DNA of 64,000 bases from Amycolatopsis tolypomycina (GCF_900105945.1 NZ_FNSO01000004.1:8002001-8066000), one strand, 5' to 3'; positions 1-8,957 are shown, counted from the first letter of the stretch. The notes: a model not told the origin generated them from the sequence alone. Made by a program: numbers and translations.

Positions 1-288
1 GTACTCGGGCACACCCGAGCTCTCGACGACGGTCTTCGCCTTGCCGTTCGGCGAGATGCCGATGGCGTTGGCGCGCTCGGCGACCTCGTCGACGTACTGG
101 CGCGCGGTGTTCACCAGCTCGTCGAGCTGCAGGTGCGCGCTGCGGAAGTTCGCCCCGACGACGTTCCAGTGCGCCTGCTTGGCGATGAGGGAGAGGTCGA
201 CCAGGTCGACCAGCGTGGCCTGGAGGGCGTTGCCGGTGATCTCCTTGTCGGCCTCGGAAAGCGGGCTCTTGATCGGAGACTTGCTCAT
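1..288 (-). CDS. dps: Dps-family ferritin-like protein (3' part outside the window)
   Basis: This is the first 96 codons of a DNA-protecting/iron-storing ferritin-like protein; the gene runs off the left edge. The residues around H40-W41, H52 and D56-E57 match the Dps ferroxidase helix (HWN..G..F...H...DE). The ATG at 288 is preceded by GGAAAGGA. Dps dodecamers oxidise iron with peroxide and shield DNA under oxidative or starvation stress. The Ohr gene ends 45 nt upstream on the same strand, so the two may form a peroxide-stress operon (inference). The C-terminal half, and so the DNA-binding tail type, cannot be seen. Confidence 0.9.
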   Translation of the reverse strand, partial: MSKSPIKSPLSEADKEITGNALQATLVDLVDLSLIAKQAHWNVVGANFRSAHLQLDELVNTARQYVDEVAERANAIGISPNGKAKTVVESSGVPEY

Positions 289-333
289 CTGGTGTTGATC
301 CTTTCCTCTGACTGGTTCGGACCGGGGTGCGGG

Positions 334-756
334 TCAGACTGTGGCGGAGAGCGCGACCTCGATGTTGCCGCGGGTCGCGTTCGAGTAGGGGCACACCTGG
401 TGCGCCTGCTCGACCAGCTGGTCGGCCTGGGCCTGGTCGAGACCCGGCAGCGACACGTTCAGCGCGACGCCGAGGCCGAACCCGACCTCCTGCTTGAGCA
501 CGCTGACCTCCGCGGTGACGGTCGAGCCGTTCAGCGGCACCTTCGCCTGCCGGGCGACCAGCTGCAGGGCGCTGTGGAAGCAGGCGGAGTAGCCGGCGGC
601 GAACAGCTGCTCCGGGTTGGTCTTGTCCCCACCGGGGCCGCCCATCTCCTTCGGGATGGCCAGCGACTCGTCGATGACGCCGTCCGAGGACGTCACTTCG
701 CCGTTGCGGCCGTCGCCGCGCGCCGTCGCCACCGCGGTGTAGAGCGCCTGACCCAT
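334..756 (-). CDS. ohr: Organic hydroperoxide resistance protein (Ohr/OsmC family)
   Basis: A 140-residue cytoplasmic thiol peroxidase that reduces organic hydroperoxides. Both signature cysteines are present: C59 in the YSACF motif and C122 in VCPYSNATRGN, the resolving-Cys motif that distinguishes Ohr from OsmC. Length is typical for the family. The ATG start at 756 has an AAGG/AGG-rich stretch upstream. It lies directly upstream of dps and downstream of a divergently unrelated flavin reductase; no ohrR-type MarR gene is visible nearby, so its regulator must be elsewhere. Confidence 0.93.
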   Translation of the reverse strand: MGQALYTAVATARGDGRNGEVTSSDGVIDESLAIPKEMGGPGGDKTNPEQLFAAGYSACFHSALQLVARQAKVPLNGSTVTAEVSVLKQEVGFGLGVALNVSLPGLDQAQADQLVEQAHQVCPYSNATRGNIEVALSATV

Positions 757-891
757 GTTCAGCCTGCCTTCTGTCCCGGACGCCCCACAGCGGACGTCTC
801 ACTGGGCACAACATCCCGCACCCGCGGAACGGTGCCCCCACATGGCAGGCATCACGTCTTGGTTGTTACCCGGCTGCGACCGGGCGAAACG

Positions 892-1464
892 TCATGCGGC
901 GCGCGTCACGGCGAATTCGGCGACCTGCCGCCCGATCAGGCGAAGGGTGCGGACGCTCTTCAGGTCGGAGGCGCCGCCGCCCTCGTCGAACTTGGTCTCG
1001 GCGGAGTTGATCGAGCCGCCCAGCGGGGTGGCCCAGCCGCGCAGGGCGTGCGTGATCGTGCGGAGCTGCTCGAGCGTGGTGACGGCGGCCTGCCAGCCGT
1101 ACGCGACGGCGGCGAGGCCGACCGCGCGGCCGTCGAGGTAGGGGCGCCGGTCGTCCCGCAGGTCCTCGACGTAGTCCAGGGCGTTCTTGACCAGGCCGGA
1201 CAGGGCGCCGTGGTAGCCGGGCGAGACGACGATGAGGCCGTCGGCCTCGCGGATGGACTCCACCAGCCGGGTGGCGCGCTCGTCGCGTTCGGGGACGCCG
1301 GCGTCGTAGAAGGGCAGCACGAGTTCCGGGCCGGGGATCAGCCGGGTCCGGACGCCCACCTCCGCGGCGCCTTCGAGCGCGATGTGCAGCGCGCGTTCGG
1401 ACTGGGAGCCCTCGCGCAGAGAGCCGCCGATCCCGAGCACGTTGATCGTCCTGGCTGAAGTCAC
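892..1464 (-). CDS. NADPH-dependent FMN reductase (flavodoxin fold)
   Basis: A 190-residue protein with the flavodoxin-like NAD(P)H:FMN reductase fold. The phosphate-binding loop GSLREGSQS lies at residues 14-22 and the isoalloxazine loop SPGYHGALSG at 81-90, as in SsuE/YieF-type reductases. It would reduce FMN or a quinone/chromate-type acceptor with NAD(P)H; the physiological substrate cannot be told. An 18-bp near-perfect palindrome lies 16 bp upstream of the start and may be an operator. The gene is transcribed toward ohr with a 135-bp gap. Confidence 0.88.
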   Translation of the reverse strand: MTSARTINVLGIGGSLREGSQSERALHIALEGAAEVGVRTRLIPGPELVLPFYDAGVPERDERATRLVESIREADGLIVVSPGYHGALSGLVKNALDYVEDLRDDRRPYLDGRAVGLAAVAYGWQAAVTTLEQLRTITHALRGWATPLGGSINSAETKFDEGGGASDLKSVRTLRLIGRQVAEFAVTRAA

Positions 1465-1479
1465 GTTTTCAGGCTAACC

Positions 1480-1497
1480 CCTCTAGTTAACTGGAGG
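1480..1497. promoter_or_regulatory. Candidate operator palindrome upstream of the FMN reductase
   Basis: The 18-bp sequence CCTCTAGTTAACTGGAGG is symmetric around GTTAAC with one mismatched pair. It sits 15 bp upstream of the reductase start at 1464, where a MarR/HxlR-type redox regulator could bind. No such regulator is in the window, so the role is inferred. Confidence 0.35.
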
Positions 1498-1591
1498 ACC
1501 AGACTCTGGGACCGAGGTACTGGTCACAGCTGGACCGGATACCTACTGACGGGTAACGTCGCGCGCAGTCCCGACGCTCGTGGAGGCACCC

Positions 1592-2644
1592 GTGTCGATC
1601 CCGCTCCCCGTCCGCGCCCAGGCGGCCGCGTCCCAGCTCGCGTTCTGGCTGCCCACCCCGGTGCGGCGGGCGGTCGCCGGCCGGACCGTCCGCATCGACG
1701 GCCAGGACCTCGCACTCGACGCCCAGCTCCTCCTCCGGCTCCAGAAGATCGCCAGGGCCGAGCTCGTGCAGGGCTCGGTCGAGGAGTCGCGCGCCCTGCT
1801 CGACGCGGGCAGGCACCTGGTCAGCGGGCGGCCGATCGAGCCGGTTTCGGTGCGCGAGATCGCGGTGCCGACCCCTGACGGCGACCTGCCTGCCACGCTG
1901 TACACGCCGGTCGGGCTGCCCGAGAAGTCACCGCTGCTGGTGTTCTTCCACGGCGGCGGCTGGGTGATCGGCACGCGCGCGAGCCACGACAACGCGGTCC
2001 GCTTCCTGGCCAAGCACGCCGGGGTGCGGGTGCTGTCGATCGAGTACCGGCTGGCCCCGGAGTTCCCGTTCCCGGCAGCGACGGAGGACGCACTGGCGGC
2101 GTTCGAATACGCGGTGGCCAAGGCGGGCGACCTCGGCGCGGACCCGGCCCGCATCGCGGTGGGCGGCGACAGCGCGGGCGGCAACCTGGCGGCGGTGACG
2201 GCCCAGCAGGCGGTCCGCCGCGGCGGCCCGGTCCCGGCGTTCCAGCTGCTGATCTACCCGGCGACGGACTTCGCCCGGCGCTACCGCTCGCAGGACCTGT
2301 TCGCGGAGGACCTGTTCCTGACGGACGTGCACATGAAGTGGTTCGAGGGGCATTACGTGCCGGCGGGCACGGACCTGACGGACCCGCGGCTGTCACCGCT
2401 GCACGCGGAGGACTTGAGCGGCCTGCCGCCGGCGCTGGTGGTGACGGCGGGCTTCGACCCGCTGCGGGACGAGGGTGAGGCGTACGCGGAGAAGCTGAGC
2501 GAGGCCGGGGTGGAAGTCGCCTTGCGGCGCCACGAGGATTTGATCCACGGGTTCATCAACTTCACCGGGGTGGGGACGCGGTTCCGGGAGGCGCTGGCGG
2601 AGATGGCGGGCGCACTGCGGCAGGGACTGTCCAAACGTGACTGA
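1592..2644 (+). CDS. Alpha/beta-hydrolase, HSL-type esterase/lipase
   Basis: A 350-residue carboxylesterase of the hormone-sensitive-lipase (family IV) type. The oxyanion-hole motif HGGG is at 120-123, the nucleophile elbow GDSAG has S194, and D289 (DPLRDEG) and H319 (IHGF) complete the triad. The GTG at 1592 is chosen because GGAGG ends 5 nt before it; a GTG 12 nt upstream lacks a ribosome site. There is no signal peptide, so the enzyme is probably cytoplasmic, hydrolysing short-acyl esters. It stands alone, divergent from the FMN reductase. Substrate is unknown. Confidence 0.9.
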   Translation: MSIPLPVRAQAAASQLAFWLPTPVRRAVAGRTVRIDGQDLALDAQLLLRLQKIARAELVQGSVEESRALLDAGRHLVSGRPIEPVSVREIAVPTPDGDLPATLYTPVGLPEKSPLLVFFHGGGWVIGTRASHDNAVRFLAKHAGVRVLSIEYRLAPEFPFPAATEDALAAFEYAVAKAGDLGADPARIAVGGDSAGGNLAAVTAQQAVRRGGPVPAFQLLIYPATDFARRYRSQDLFAEDLFLTDVHMKWFEGHYVPAGTDLTDPRLSPLHAEDLSGLPPALVVTAGFDPLRDEGEAYAEKLSEAGVEVALRRHEDLIHGFINFTGVGTRFREALAEMAGALRQGLSKRD

Positions 2645-2658
2645 GGCTACTTCCGGAC

Positions 2659-2711
2659 GTCATGAACGACTCTTTCATGACGTCTGACGCAGTGAACGAG
2701 TCGTTCATGAC
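2659..2711. repeat. Two palindromic ATGAACGA/TCGTTCAT units
   Basis: Two related inverted repeats, 2659-2681 and 2690-2711, each have arms GTCATGAACGA / TCGTTCATGAC with one or two mismatches. They begin 15 nt after the esterase stop, between it and the convergent secreted-protein gene. They could fold into stem-loops and act as a bidirectional terminator; no T-tract follows. Confidence 0.55.
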
Positions 2712-2791
2712 CTCGGAACGGAACGAACCCGGAGCCCGGCGCGGAGAAATGTCCGCGGCCGGGCTCCGGGCCCCCCTGTTTCCTCCAGTGG

Positions 2792-3316
2792 CTACGACCC
2801 TGGAACCGGCAGCGGTGGCAGCGGCAGCGGCGGCACCGGCAGCGCGCCCAGCAGCCCGCCCAGGATCCCGGTCAGGGCACCCAGCAGCGCCTTGAGGAGG
2901 TCGCTGACGATCTTCAGCGGGCCGGGCAGGTCCGGGATCGGCGGCAGCGGCAACGGCGGCAGCTGGCGCGGCTTCGCCGTCGGGTCGGCCAGGAGCCTGG
3001 TCGACTCGTCGGCGCGGCCCTTGGCCAGGCCCGCCAGCTGCTGGGTGTCCGTCTGGATCGTGTACCGCTTGCCGGCGGCGATGTCCGCGAGGACCGGGCT
3101 GAGCTGCCCGAGGTCGCCGCGCGTGGCGCCGACGTCGCCCGCGTAGGCCACCTTGGTGAGGTCGTCGCGCATCTGGAGCACCTGCGCGGCGAGGGCCTGG
3201 GTGCTGGAGGAACCCTTGCCTCCCACCGGGCTCGCCGACGCGATCCCCGCCGTCGCGACCGCCAGCAGACTGCCGGCGGCTACCAGGGCGATGGATCGCC
3301 CGAATTTGGCTTTCAT
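2792..3316 (-). CDS. Secreted protein with Pro/Leu-rich C-terminus
   Basis: A 174-residue protein I do not recognise. The first ~29 residues form a clear Sec signal peptide (MKAKFGRS, hydrophobic core, cleavage near ASA-SP). The mature part has a ~90-residue charged helical region with several Gln/Asp, followed from about residue 117 by alternating Pro-Leu-Pro segments around a hydrophobic Leu/Gly stretch (LLGALTGILGGLLGAL). CCAGGAGG precedes the ATG by 7 nt. The Pro-Leu tail could span or contact the cell wall; function is unknown. Confidence 0.8.
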   Translation of the reverse strand: MKAKFGRSIALVAAGSLLAVATAGIASASPVGGKGSSSTQALAAQVLQMRDDLTKVAYAGDVGATRGDLGQLSPVLADIAAGKRYTIQTDTQQLAGLAKGRADESTRLLADPTAKPRQLPPLPLPPIPDLPGPLKIVSDLLKALLGALTGILGGLLGALPVPPLPLPPLPVPGS

Positions 3317-3706
3317 TCCTTACCTCCTGGCCTCGGGAGACCTGACGAGGTAAATCGATACCCCCCGTGTCGGAGATAAGCCACCCGATCACCGGTTCGG
3401 GATGTTTAACACCCTTACGTGCCGGATCTGAATGGAGGGAACTGGACCGCAATTGATTAACGGCGAAACCTTGCCCGTCCCCCTGAAGATCATCTCGACC
3501 GATTCCGAGCGTCACTGCTGGTAGCATTCGTCCACTATGGAACGTTCGGGTAACTCACACGAGTGTAAACAGTGATCATTTAGCTTCATCACTCCGTCGG
3601 ACCGCGTGTCTCGACTGCTCCAGATGGGGCGTCCCCCACGCTCGCACCGCCACCCACACGGTTTCCCCCCGAGGTGGACGCGGGAATGCGAAATCGATTC
3701 CGGAAT
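3317..3706. other. Intergenic region, 390 bp, no gene seen
   Basis: The region is less GC-rich than its flanks and holds the presumed promoter of the secreted-protein gene on its left and the 3' flank of the TetR gene on its right. I see no coding frame with actinomycete codon bias and no long hairpin. Confidence 0.5.
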
Positions 3707-4306
3707 TCAGAGTGGCAGTCCCGCGTCCAGGTGGGCGACGGCCTGATCGATGACCAGGAGCATGTCGGCCTCCGGGTCCGCCGCGGCGCCCAGGAACGCG
3801 GCCAGCACCACGCCGACCACCGCGCCCGCCCAGTTGCGGACCTCGAAGTCGTCCGCGGCCCGGCCGGTGCGCCGCGCGGCCAGGTCGGCCAGCACGTCGA
3901 TGCCCTCGGCGAACTTGTCCATCACGGCACTCCGGAGCTCCGGCTCCCGGAACACGAGCCCCTGCCGCTGCCGTTCCGCCTCCCACTCCTCGGCGGGCAG
4001 CTGCTCGCGGATGAAGGTCATCGTCGCCCGCAGCGCGCCGATCGGGCTCAGCGCGGCCGACTGCCCGACCGCGGCCTCGATGAGCAACGGATCGAACGGG
4101 TCGTAGAGGACCGTCGCCTCCTTCGTCGGGAAGTACCGGAAGAAGGTGCTGGGCGAGATCTCCGCCGCGGCCGCGATCTGGTCCACCGTCGTGGCGCTGT
4201 AGCCCTGCTCGTGGAACAGCCGCAACGCGTGCCGCTGGATCGCGGCGCGCGTCCTGGCCTTCTTCCGTTCGCGCAGCCCCGCTGGTTCAGATGGCGACGA
4301 CGTCAT
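3707..4306 (-). CDS. TetR/AcrR-family regulator
   Basis: A 199-residue regulator with an N-terminal TetR helix-turn-helix at about residues 15-60 (TTVDQIAAAAEISPSTFFRYF) and a ligand-binding C-terminal domain. Its ATG lies 20 nt inside the end of the upstream efflux gene, so the two are co-transcribed and probably translationally coupled. It very likely represses its own operon through the repeats near 5811-5858; the inducing compound is unknown. Confidence 0.9.
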   Translation of the reverse strand: MTSSPSEPAGLRERKKARTRAAIQRHALRLFHEQGYSATTVDQIAAAAEISPSTFFRYFPTKEATVLYDPFDPLLIEAAVGQSAALSPIGALRATMTFIREQLPAEEWEAERQRQGLVFREPELRSAVMDKFAEGIDVLADLAARRTGRAADDFEVRNWAGAVVGVVLAAFLGAAADPEADMLLVIDQAVAHLDAGLPL

Positions 4307-5813
4307 GCCCCGATTCTCGCGGCTGCGCCCCCGCGCCCGCCCGGCCGGGCAGGAACAACAGCGCGAGCAGCGCCCCGGCGACGGCGAGACCGGCGCACAC
4401 CCACAGCGTCGCGGCCATGCCGTCGGTGAACGCCGCCCGCGCGGACTCGGCGAGCCCGGGCCGGTGGAGCTGCTCCGCGACGGCGACCGCGCCCGAGGCG
4501 CTGCCCCGCACCGCGTCGGCGACCGGGGCGGGCAGGCCGCCGACGTCGACGCCGTCGCGGTAGACGCCGTTGAGCACCGTGCCCAGCACCGCGACGCCGA
4601 TCGTGCCGCCGACCTGGCGCAGTACCTGGATCAGCGCGGACCCGGCCCCCGAGCGGCCTTCGGTGAGCGCGCCCATCGCCATCGTCATCAGCGGCGGCAG
4701 CGTGGCACCGGTGCCCAGGCCGATGGCGGTTTCCCAGCCGGCGGTGGCGCCGTAGCCACCCGACGGCGACGTCGTCAAACCCCACGCCAGCCCGGCCGCG
4801 AGCAGCACGAACCCGCCCGTGACGACCGCGCGCACCCCCACGACGGCGACCAGCCGTTCGGCGAGCTTCGCCGACACCAGCATCCCGCCGATCAGCGGCA
4901 GCAGCCGCACCCCGGTCGCCAGCGCGTCGGCGCCCTGCACCGCCTGGAACAGCTGCGGCAGCACGAACAACAGGCCCATCAGCGCGAAGGACGCCACCGT
5001 GGCCAGCACCGCGCCCCAGACGAACCGCGGCTCGCGGAACAGCGCCAGGTCGGTGAGCGGCGCGGCGACCCGCGTCTGCGCCCGGGCGAACACCGCCAGC
5101 AGCGCGCCACCCAGCACGATCAGGCCGCAGGTCAGCGGGTCGGTCCAGCCGTGTTCGCCGGCGTGGACGAAGCCGTAGGTGAGCGCGACCAGCCCGGACG
5201 TCGACAGCGCGATGCCCGCGAAGTCGATCCGGCCGCCGCCGGCACCCGGCGTGAGCGGCACGAGGAACAGCACCGCGACGACGCCGACGGCGGTCAGCGG
5301 GACGTTGATGAGGAACACCGAGCCCCAGGCGAAGTGGTCGAGCAGCCAGCCGCCGAGCAGCGGGCCGAGCGGGATGCCCGCGAACATCGCCATCACCCAC
5401 GTCGTCAGCGCCTTCGCGCGCTCCTCCGGCGGGAACAGGACGTTCAGCAGCGACAGCGAGAGCGGGATGAGGAACGCGGCGCCGACGCCGAGCACGACCC
5501 GGGCGGCGATCAGCTCGCCTGGCGAGCCGGCGTAGGCGCACCACAGCGAGGCCAGTCCGAACAGCGTCAGCGCGCCGAGCAGCAGCTTCTTCGGGCCGAA
5601 CCGGTCGCCCAGCAGGCCCGCGGGCAGCAGCAGCGCGGCCAGCGCCAGCGTGTAGGCGTTGCCGAACCACTGCAGCTGCGTGGTCGTGGCGCCGAGGTCG
5701 ACGGCCAGCGTCGGCACGGCGACGTTCAGCACGGTCAGGTCGAGGCCGATGGTCAGCAGGCTCACCGCGAGCGCGCCGAGCGCCCACCACCTGCGTGGCT
5801 GCACTTGTTTCAT
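4287..5813 (-). CDS. MFS drug-efflux transporter, EmrB/QacA (DHA2) family
   Basis: A 508-residue, 14-helix proton-driven exporter. Motif A-like GDRFGPKK follows helix 2, and motif C-type GIPLGPLLGG in helix 5 marks a drug antiporter. The ATG at 5813 is preferred to the in-frame TTG at 5825 because GGGGG lies about 5 nt before it. It is the first gene of a two-gene operon with its TetR regulator (20-nt overlap) and is divergent from a second MFS gene. Substrates are not predictable from sequence. Confidence 0.92.
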   Translation of the reverse strand: MKQVQPRRWWALGALAVSLLTIGLDLTVLNVAVPTLAVDLGATTTQLQWFGNAYTLALAALLLPAGLLGDRFGPKKLLLGALTLFGLASLWCAYAGSPGELIAARVVLGVGAAFLIPLSLSLLNVLFPPEERAKALTTWVMAMFAGIPLGPLLGGWLLDHFAWGSVFLINVPLTAVGVVAVLFLVPLTPGAGGGRIDFAGIALSTSGLVALTYGFVHAGEHGWTDPLTCGLIVLGGALLAVFARAQTRVAAPLTDLALFREPRFVWGAVLATVASFALMGLLFVLPQLFQAVQGADALATGVRLLPLIGGMLVSAKLAERLVAVVGVRAVVTGGFVLLAAGLAWGLTTSPSGGYGATAGWETAIGLGTGATLPPLMTMAMGALTEGRSGAGSALIQVLRQVGGTIGVAVLGTVLNGVYRDGVDVGGLPAPVADAVRGSASGAVAVAEQLHRPGLAESARAAFTDGMAATLWVCAGLAVAGALLALLFLPGRAGAGAQPRESGHDVVAI

Positions 5814-5858
5814 AGTGACCCCCAACTGATAGTGACTACCAAGTGAGAGTAACTCTCA
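5811..5858. promoter_or_regulatory. Candidate TetR operator region between the MFS genes
   Basis: TAGTGAC occurs at 5813-5819 and 5830-5836, followed by a related AAGTGAGAGTAAC. A perfect inverted repeat TGAGAGT-A-ACTCTCA occupies 5844-5858. The cluster overlaps the efflux gene start and is the natural site for autoregulation by the TetR protein (inference). Confidence 0.5.
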
Positions 5859-5923
5859 AAATCTCGGCGCGCTACCGGGAAATAACTTGCACGCGCGTAC
5901 CACCTTGGGTTCTCATCGAGGAC

Positions 5924-7129
5924 GTGCCGCTGCAGCCCTACCGCCGGGTGCTCTCCGTCCCCCGCGTTCCCTCGACGATGGCCCTGATGTTCCTGGCGCG
6001 TCTCCCGATGACCATGAACGGCGTGATGTTGACGCTGTATATCGTCACCGGGCTCGGCCGCGGCTACGGCGCCGCCGGGCTGGTCGGCGGCGGCGTCACC
6101 CTCGGGATGGCGCTCGGCGCGCCGCTGCTCGGCCGCTGCCTCGACCGATACGGGCTGCGCCCGGTCGTCGCGGTCTGCGGGATCGGCACGACGCTGTTCT
6201 GGATCGCCGCGCCGCACCTGCCGTTCGAGGCGCTCGCCGTGGTCGCGATCCCGGCCGGGGCGCTCTCGGTGCCGGCGGGCTCGCTGGCCCGGCAGGTGCT
6301 GGCCACGCTCGTGCCGGCGGAGGAGCGCCGCGCGGCCTACTCGCTCGACACCATCTCGATCGAGGCCACGTTCATGATCGGGCCGGCGGTCGGCATCGCG
6401 GCCATCACGGCGTTCTCCCCGTCGTGGACGCTGGCCGCGCTCGGCGTGCTGTTCGGCGGCACGGCGTTCCTGATCTGGCTGGTCGACCCGCCGATCCGGG
6501 ACGGCGCCGGCACCGAAGCGGTGGCCCCCGGCCCCCGCCCGCCGCTGCGGAGCTGGCTCACCGGCCGGCTGGTGGGCACGCTGCTGATCGCGGGCGGCGC
6601 GTTGTTCGTGCTCGTCGGCACCGAGCTGGCGACGCTGGCGGCCCTGCGCGCGAACGGCGAGCTCGGCGTGACCGGGCTGGTCATCGCGGTGATGTGCGCG
6701 GCGTCGATCCTCGGCGGCATCGTGCACGGCGCGGTGAAGCGGTCGCTGCCGCAGGGCGTGCTGATGCTGCTGCTCGCGCTACTGGTGATCCCGGTCGGCC
6801 TGGCGGACCACCCGTGGTGGCTGCTGATGCTCGTGCTGATCCCGACCAACCTGCTGTGCGCGCCGACGCTGGCGGCCACGACCGAGACGGTCAGCCGGAT
6901 CGCCCCGCCGCAGGTCCGCGGCGAGGCCATGGGCTTGCAGGACGCCTTCACCCGGCTGGGCCTGGCAGTCGGCGGCCCGGTGGTCGGCTTCGCGATCGAC
7001 CACTCGAGCCCGGAGTGGGGCTTCGCGGCGGCCGGCGTCGGCGGCCTGGTGATCGCCGCGGCGGGCCTGCTCCGCCGCCGCGCCCCGGCGCCGGTCCTGG
7101 AACCGGCGCTGGCCGAAAGCCGCAGCTGA
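5924..7129 (+). CDS. MFS transporter
   Basis: A ~401-residue, 12-helix major-facilitator protein with motif A-like GRCLDRYGLRP after helix 2 and a second-half counterpart. Codons upstream to 5843 are open, but they encode a polar, non-conserved leader. I take the GTG at 5924 (VPLQPYRRVLSVP) as the start; confidence in this start is moderate because the upstream GAGGA is very close. It diverges from the EmrB/QacA operon across a short regulatory region. Substrate is unknown. Confidence 0.82.
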   Translation: MPLQPYRRVLSVPRVPSTMALMFLARLPMTMNGVMLTLYIVTGLGRGYGAAGLVGGGVTLGMALGAPLLGRCLDRYGLRPVVAVCGIGTTLFWIAAPHLPFEALAVVAIPAGALSVPAGSLARQVLATLVPAEERRAAYSLDTISIEATFMIGPAVGIAAITAFSPSWTLAALGVLFGGTAFLIWLVDPPIRDGAGTEAVAPGPRPPLRSWLTGRLVGTLLIAGGALFVLVGTELATLAALRANGELGVTGLVIAVMCAASILGGIVHGAVKRSLPQGVLMLLLALLVIPVGLADHPWWLLMLVLIPTNLLCAPTLAATTETVSRIAPPQVRGEAMGLQDAFTRLGLAVGGPVVGFAIDHSSPEWGFAAAGVGGLVIAAAGLLRRRAPAPVLEPALAESRS

Positions 7130-7143
7130 CGCCCCCACCCCAT

Positions 7144-7228
7144 GCGCCCCAATGTGGCGTTCGGTGCGTTGGACGCACCGAACGCCACATTGGGTGCGTT
7201 GGACGCAACCAACGCCACATTGGGGCGC
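7144..7228. repeat. Long inverted repeat, CCCAATGTGGCGTT family (copy 1)
   Basis: The element opens with GCGCCCCAATGTGGCGTT and closes with its reverse complement AACGCCACATTGGGGCGC. Inside is a near-perfect hairpin with 22-bp arms and a 3-nt loop, plus an extra 30-bp unit. It starts 15 nt after the MFS stop and lies 12 nt before the stop of the convergent lipoprotein gene. Likely a bidirectional terminator or mobile REP-like element. Confidence 0.85.
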
Positions 7229-7240
7229 TTGAGAGACCGG

Positions 7241-7621
7241 TCAGCTGCAGGCGGCGCGGAGGGCGTCGAGCTTCTTGACGTTGCGCTGCACCCACTGGGC
7301 GACGACGCCGGCGTCCTCGATGCGTTCCTTCTGCACCTGGACGTAGGAGTCGGCCATGCCGAGCAGCGCGTTCTTGACGTCCTGGTCCTGGACGTCGCCC
7401 GCGAGCTCGCGCAGCCGCCGCTCCTTGTCCTCGGCGCGCGCCTTGAACTTGGCCGGGTCGACCAGCGGGTTCAGGTCGGCGAGCCCGAGTGCCTCGGTGC
7501 ACGCGGAGACCTTGTCCGCCGTCCTGCTCCCCTGGTCGACCGCGTTGCCGACCTCGGCGCACCCGCTCAGCAGCAGTGCGGCCGAGGCCAGCAGCGCGGC
7601 GATCGTTCCACCCCTCGTCAT
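7241..7621 (-). CDS. Small lipoprotein of unknown function
   Basis: A 126-residue protein. The ATG at 7621 gives a classic lipoprotein signal peptide with lipobox LLSGC (Cys about residue 20), whereas upstream codons are antisense noise. The mature part is charged and helical, with two cysteines (one near the middle, one at the C-terminus) that could form a disulfide. It lies 16 nt downstream of rtcB on the same strand, so it may be co-transcribed. I do not recognise the family. Confidence 0.8.
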   Translation of the reverse strand: MTRGGTIAALLASAALLLSGCAEVGNAVDQGSRTADKVSACTEALGLADLNPLVDPAKFKARAEDKERRLRELAGDVQDQDVKNALLGMADSYVQVQKERIEDAGVVAQWVQRNVKKLDALRAACS

Positions 7622-7637
7622 GGCGCCAAAGGTACCG

Positions 7638-8828
7638 TCAGCCCTTGACGCAGACCACCTGCTTGAGGTGCGCCACGACCTCGACCAGGTCCGTCTGCGC
7701 ACGAATCACCGTTTCGATGTCCTTGTACGCCGCCGGGATCTCGTCGACCACGCCGGAGTCCTTGCGGCACTCGACGCCGGCCGTCTGCGCCGCGAGGTCG
7801 TCGGCGGTGAACAGCTTCTTCGCCTTGTTCCGCGACATCCGGCGGCCGGCGCCGTGCGACGCCGACTGGAACGACGAGTCGTTGCCCAGCCCGCGGACGA
7901 TGTACGAACCGGTCCCCATGCTGCCCGGGATGATCCCGAGGTCGCCCGAGCCCGCCCGGATCGCACCCTTCCGGGTGACGAGCAGCTCGACGCCGTCGTA
8001 GGTCTCCTCGGCGACGTAGTTGTGGTGGCACGAGATCGCGTCGTCGAAAGCGACCTGCGGCAGTTCGTCGCGCACCGCCTGCTTCACCAGCGCGACCATC
8101 GTCGCGCGGTTGCGCGCCGCGTAGTCCTGCGCCCAGAACAGGTCGCGCCGGTAGGCCTGCATCTCCGGCGTGCCGGCGACGAACACGGCGAGGTCGGGGT
8201 CGGGCAGGTCGGCGTTGTGCGGCAGCTTGCGCGCGACGGCCATGTGCCGTTCGGCCAGCTCCTTGCCGATGTTGCGCGAACCCGAGTGCAGCATCAGCCA
8301 GACCCGGCCCTCGTCGGCGCCGCCCTGCTCGAGGCAGACCTCGATGAAGTGGTTCCCGCCACCGAGGCTCCCGATCTGCCGCGCGGCCCGGTCGTGCAGC
8401 TCCTGGACGCCGCTGTGCAGCTCGCCGAACTGCTTCCAGAACGCGTCCCAGCCACCGACGCCGTGCACCTTGGCCGGGTTCACCGGCGTCTTGTGCAGCC
8501 CGAAGCCCACCGGCACGGCACTTTCGATCCGACGGCGCAGCTTCCCGAGGTCGTCGGGCAGGTCGCTCGCGGTGAGCGAAGTCCGGACGGCGCTCATCCC
8601 GCACCCGATGTCGACCCCGACGGCGGCGGGCGAGACGGCGTCACGCATCGCGATGACGCTGCCGACGGTGGCGCCCTTGCCGTAGTGGACGTCGGGCATC
8701 ACGGCGACGCCGTGCACCCACGGCAGGTTCGCGACGTTGTGCAGCTGCCGCATGGCCTGGTCTTCGACCGACGCGGGGTCCGCCCACATCCGGATCGGGA
8801 CGCGGGACCCTTCGACAGCGGTGTACAT
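7638..8828 (-). CDS. rtcB: RtcB-family RNA ligase
   Basis: A 396-residue homologue of RtcB, the GTP- and Mn-dependent ligase joining RNA 2',3'-cyclic phosphate or 3'-phosphate to 5'-OH ends. Recognisable motifs are HYGKG (48-52), VDIGCGM with metal ligands D73 and C76, GGGNHFIE, and SCHHNYVAEE near the guanylylated His. AGGGGAGGAAAC precedes the ATG. There is no rtcA, rtcR or archease nearby; the role is presumably RNA repair. The upstream neighbour is divergent. Confidence 0.93.
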   Translation of the reverse strand: MYTAVEGSRVPIRMWADPASVEDQAMRQLHNVANLPWVHGVAVMPDVHYGKGATVGSVIAMRDAVSPAAVGVDIGCGMSAVRTSLTASDLPDDLGKLRRRIESAVPVGFGLHKTPVNPAKVHGVGGWDAFWKQFGELHSGVQELHDRAARQIGSLGGGNHFIEVCLEQGGADEGRVWLMLHSGSRNIGKELAERHMAVARKLPHNADLPDPDLAVFVAGTPEMQAYRRDLFWAQDYAARNRATMVALVKQAVRDELPQVAFDDAISCHHNYVAEETYDGVELLVTRKGAIRAGSGDLGIIPGSMGTGSYIVRGLGNDSSFQSASHGAGRRMSRNKAKKLFTADDLAAQTAGVECRKDSGVVDEIPAAYKDIETVIRAQTDLVEVVAHLKQVVCVKG

Positions 8829-8957
8829 GTTTCCTCCCCTTGAAGTGCTTGCGAGCCAAGGATGACCGTTGGGGTCGAATCGGACAAGGCGATTTCCGAT
8901 CGTCCACTGTGGATGACGCCGGGACCGGTCCCCGGCCGTCCGTGTTCCGCTGGTCCG

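Noticed and set aside
3576..3986. A 136-codon minus-strand frame overlapping the TetR gene
   Set aside because: Gly/Arg-rich translation in an alternative frame of the TetR gene with no start signal.
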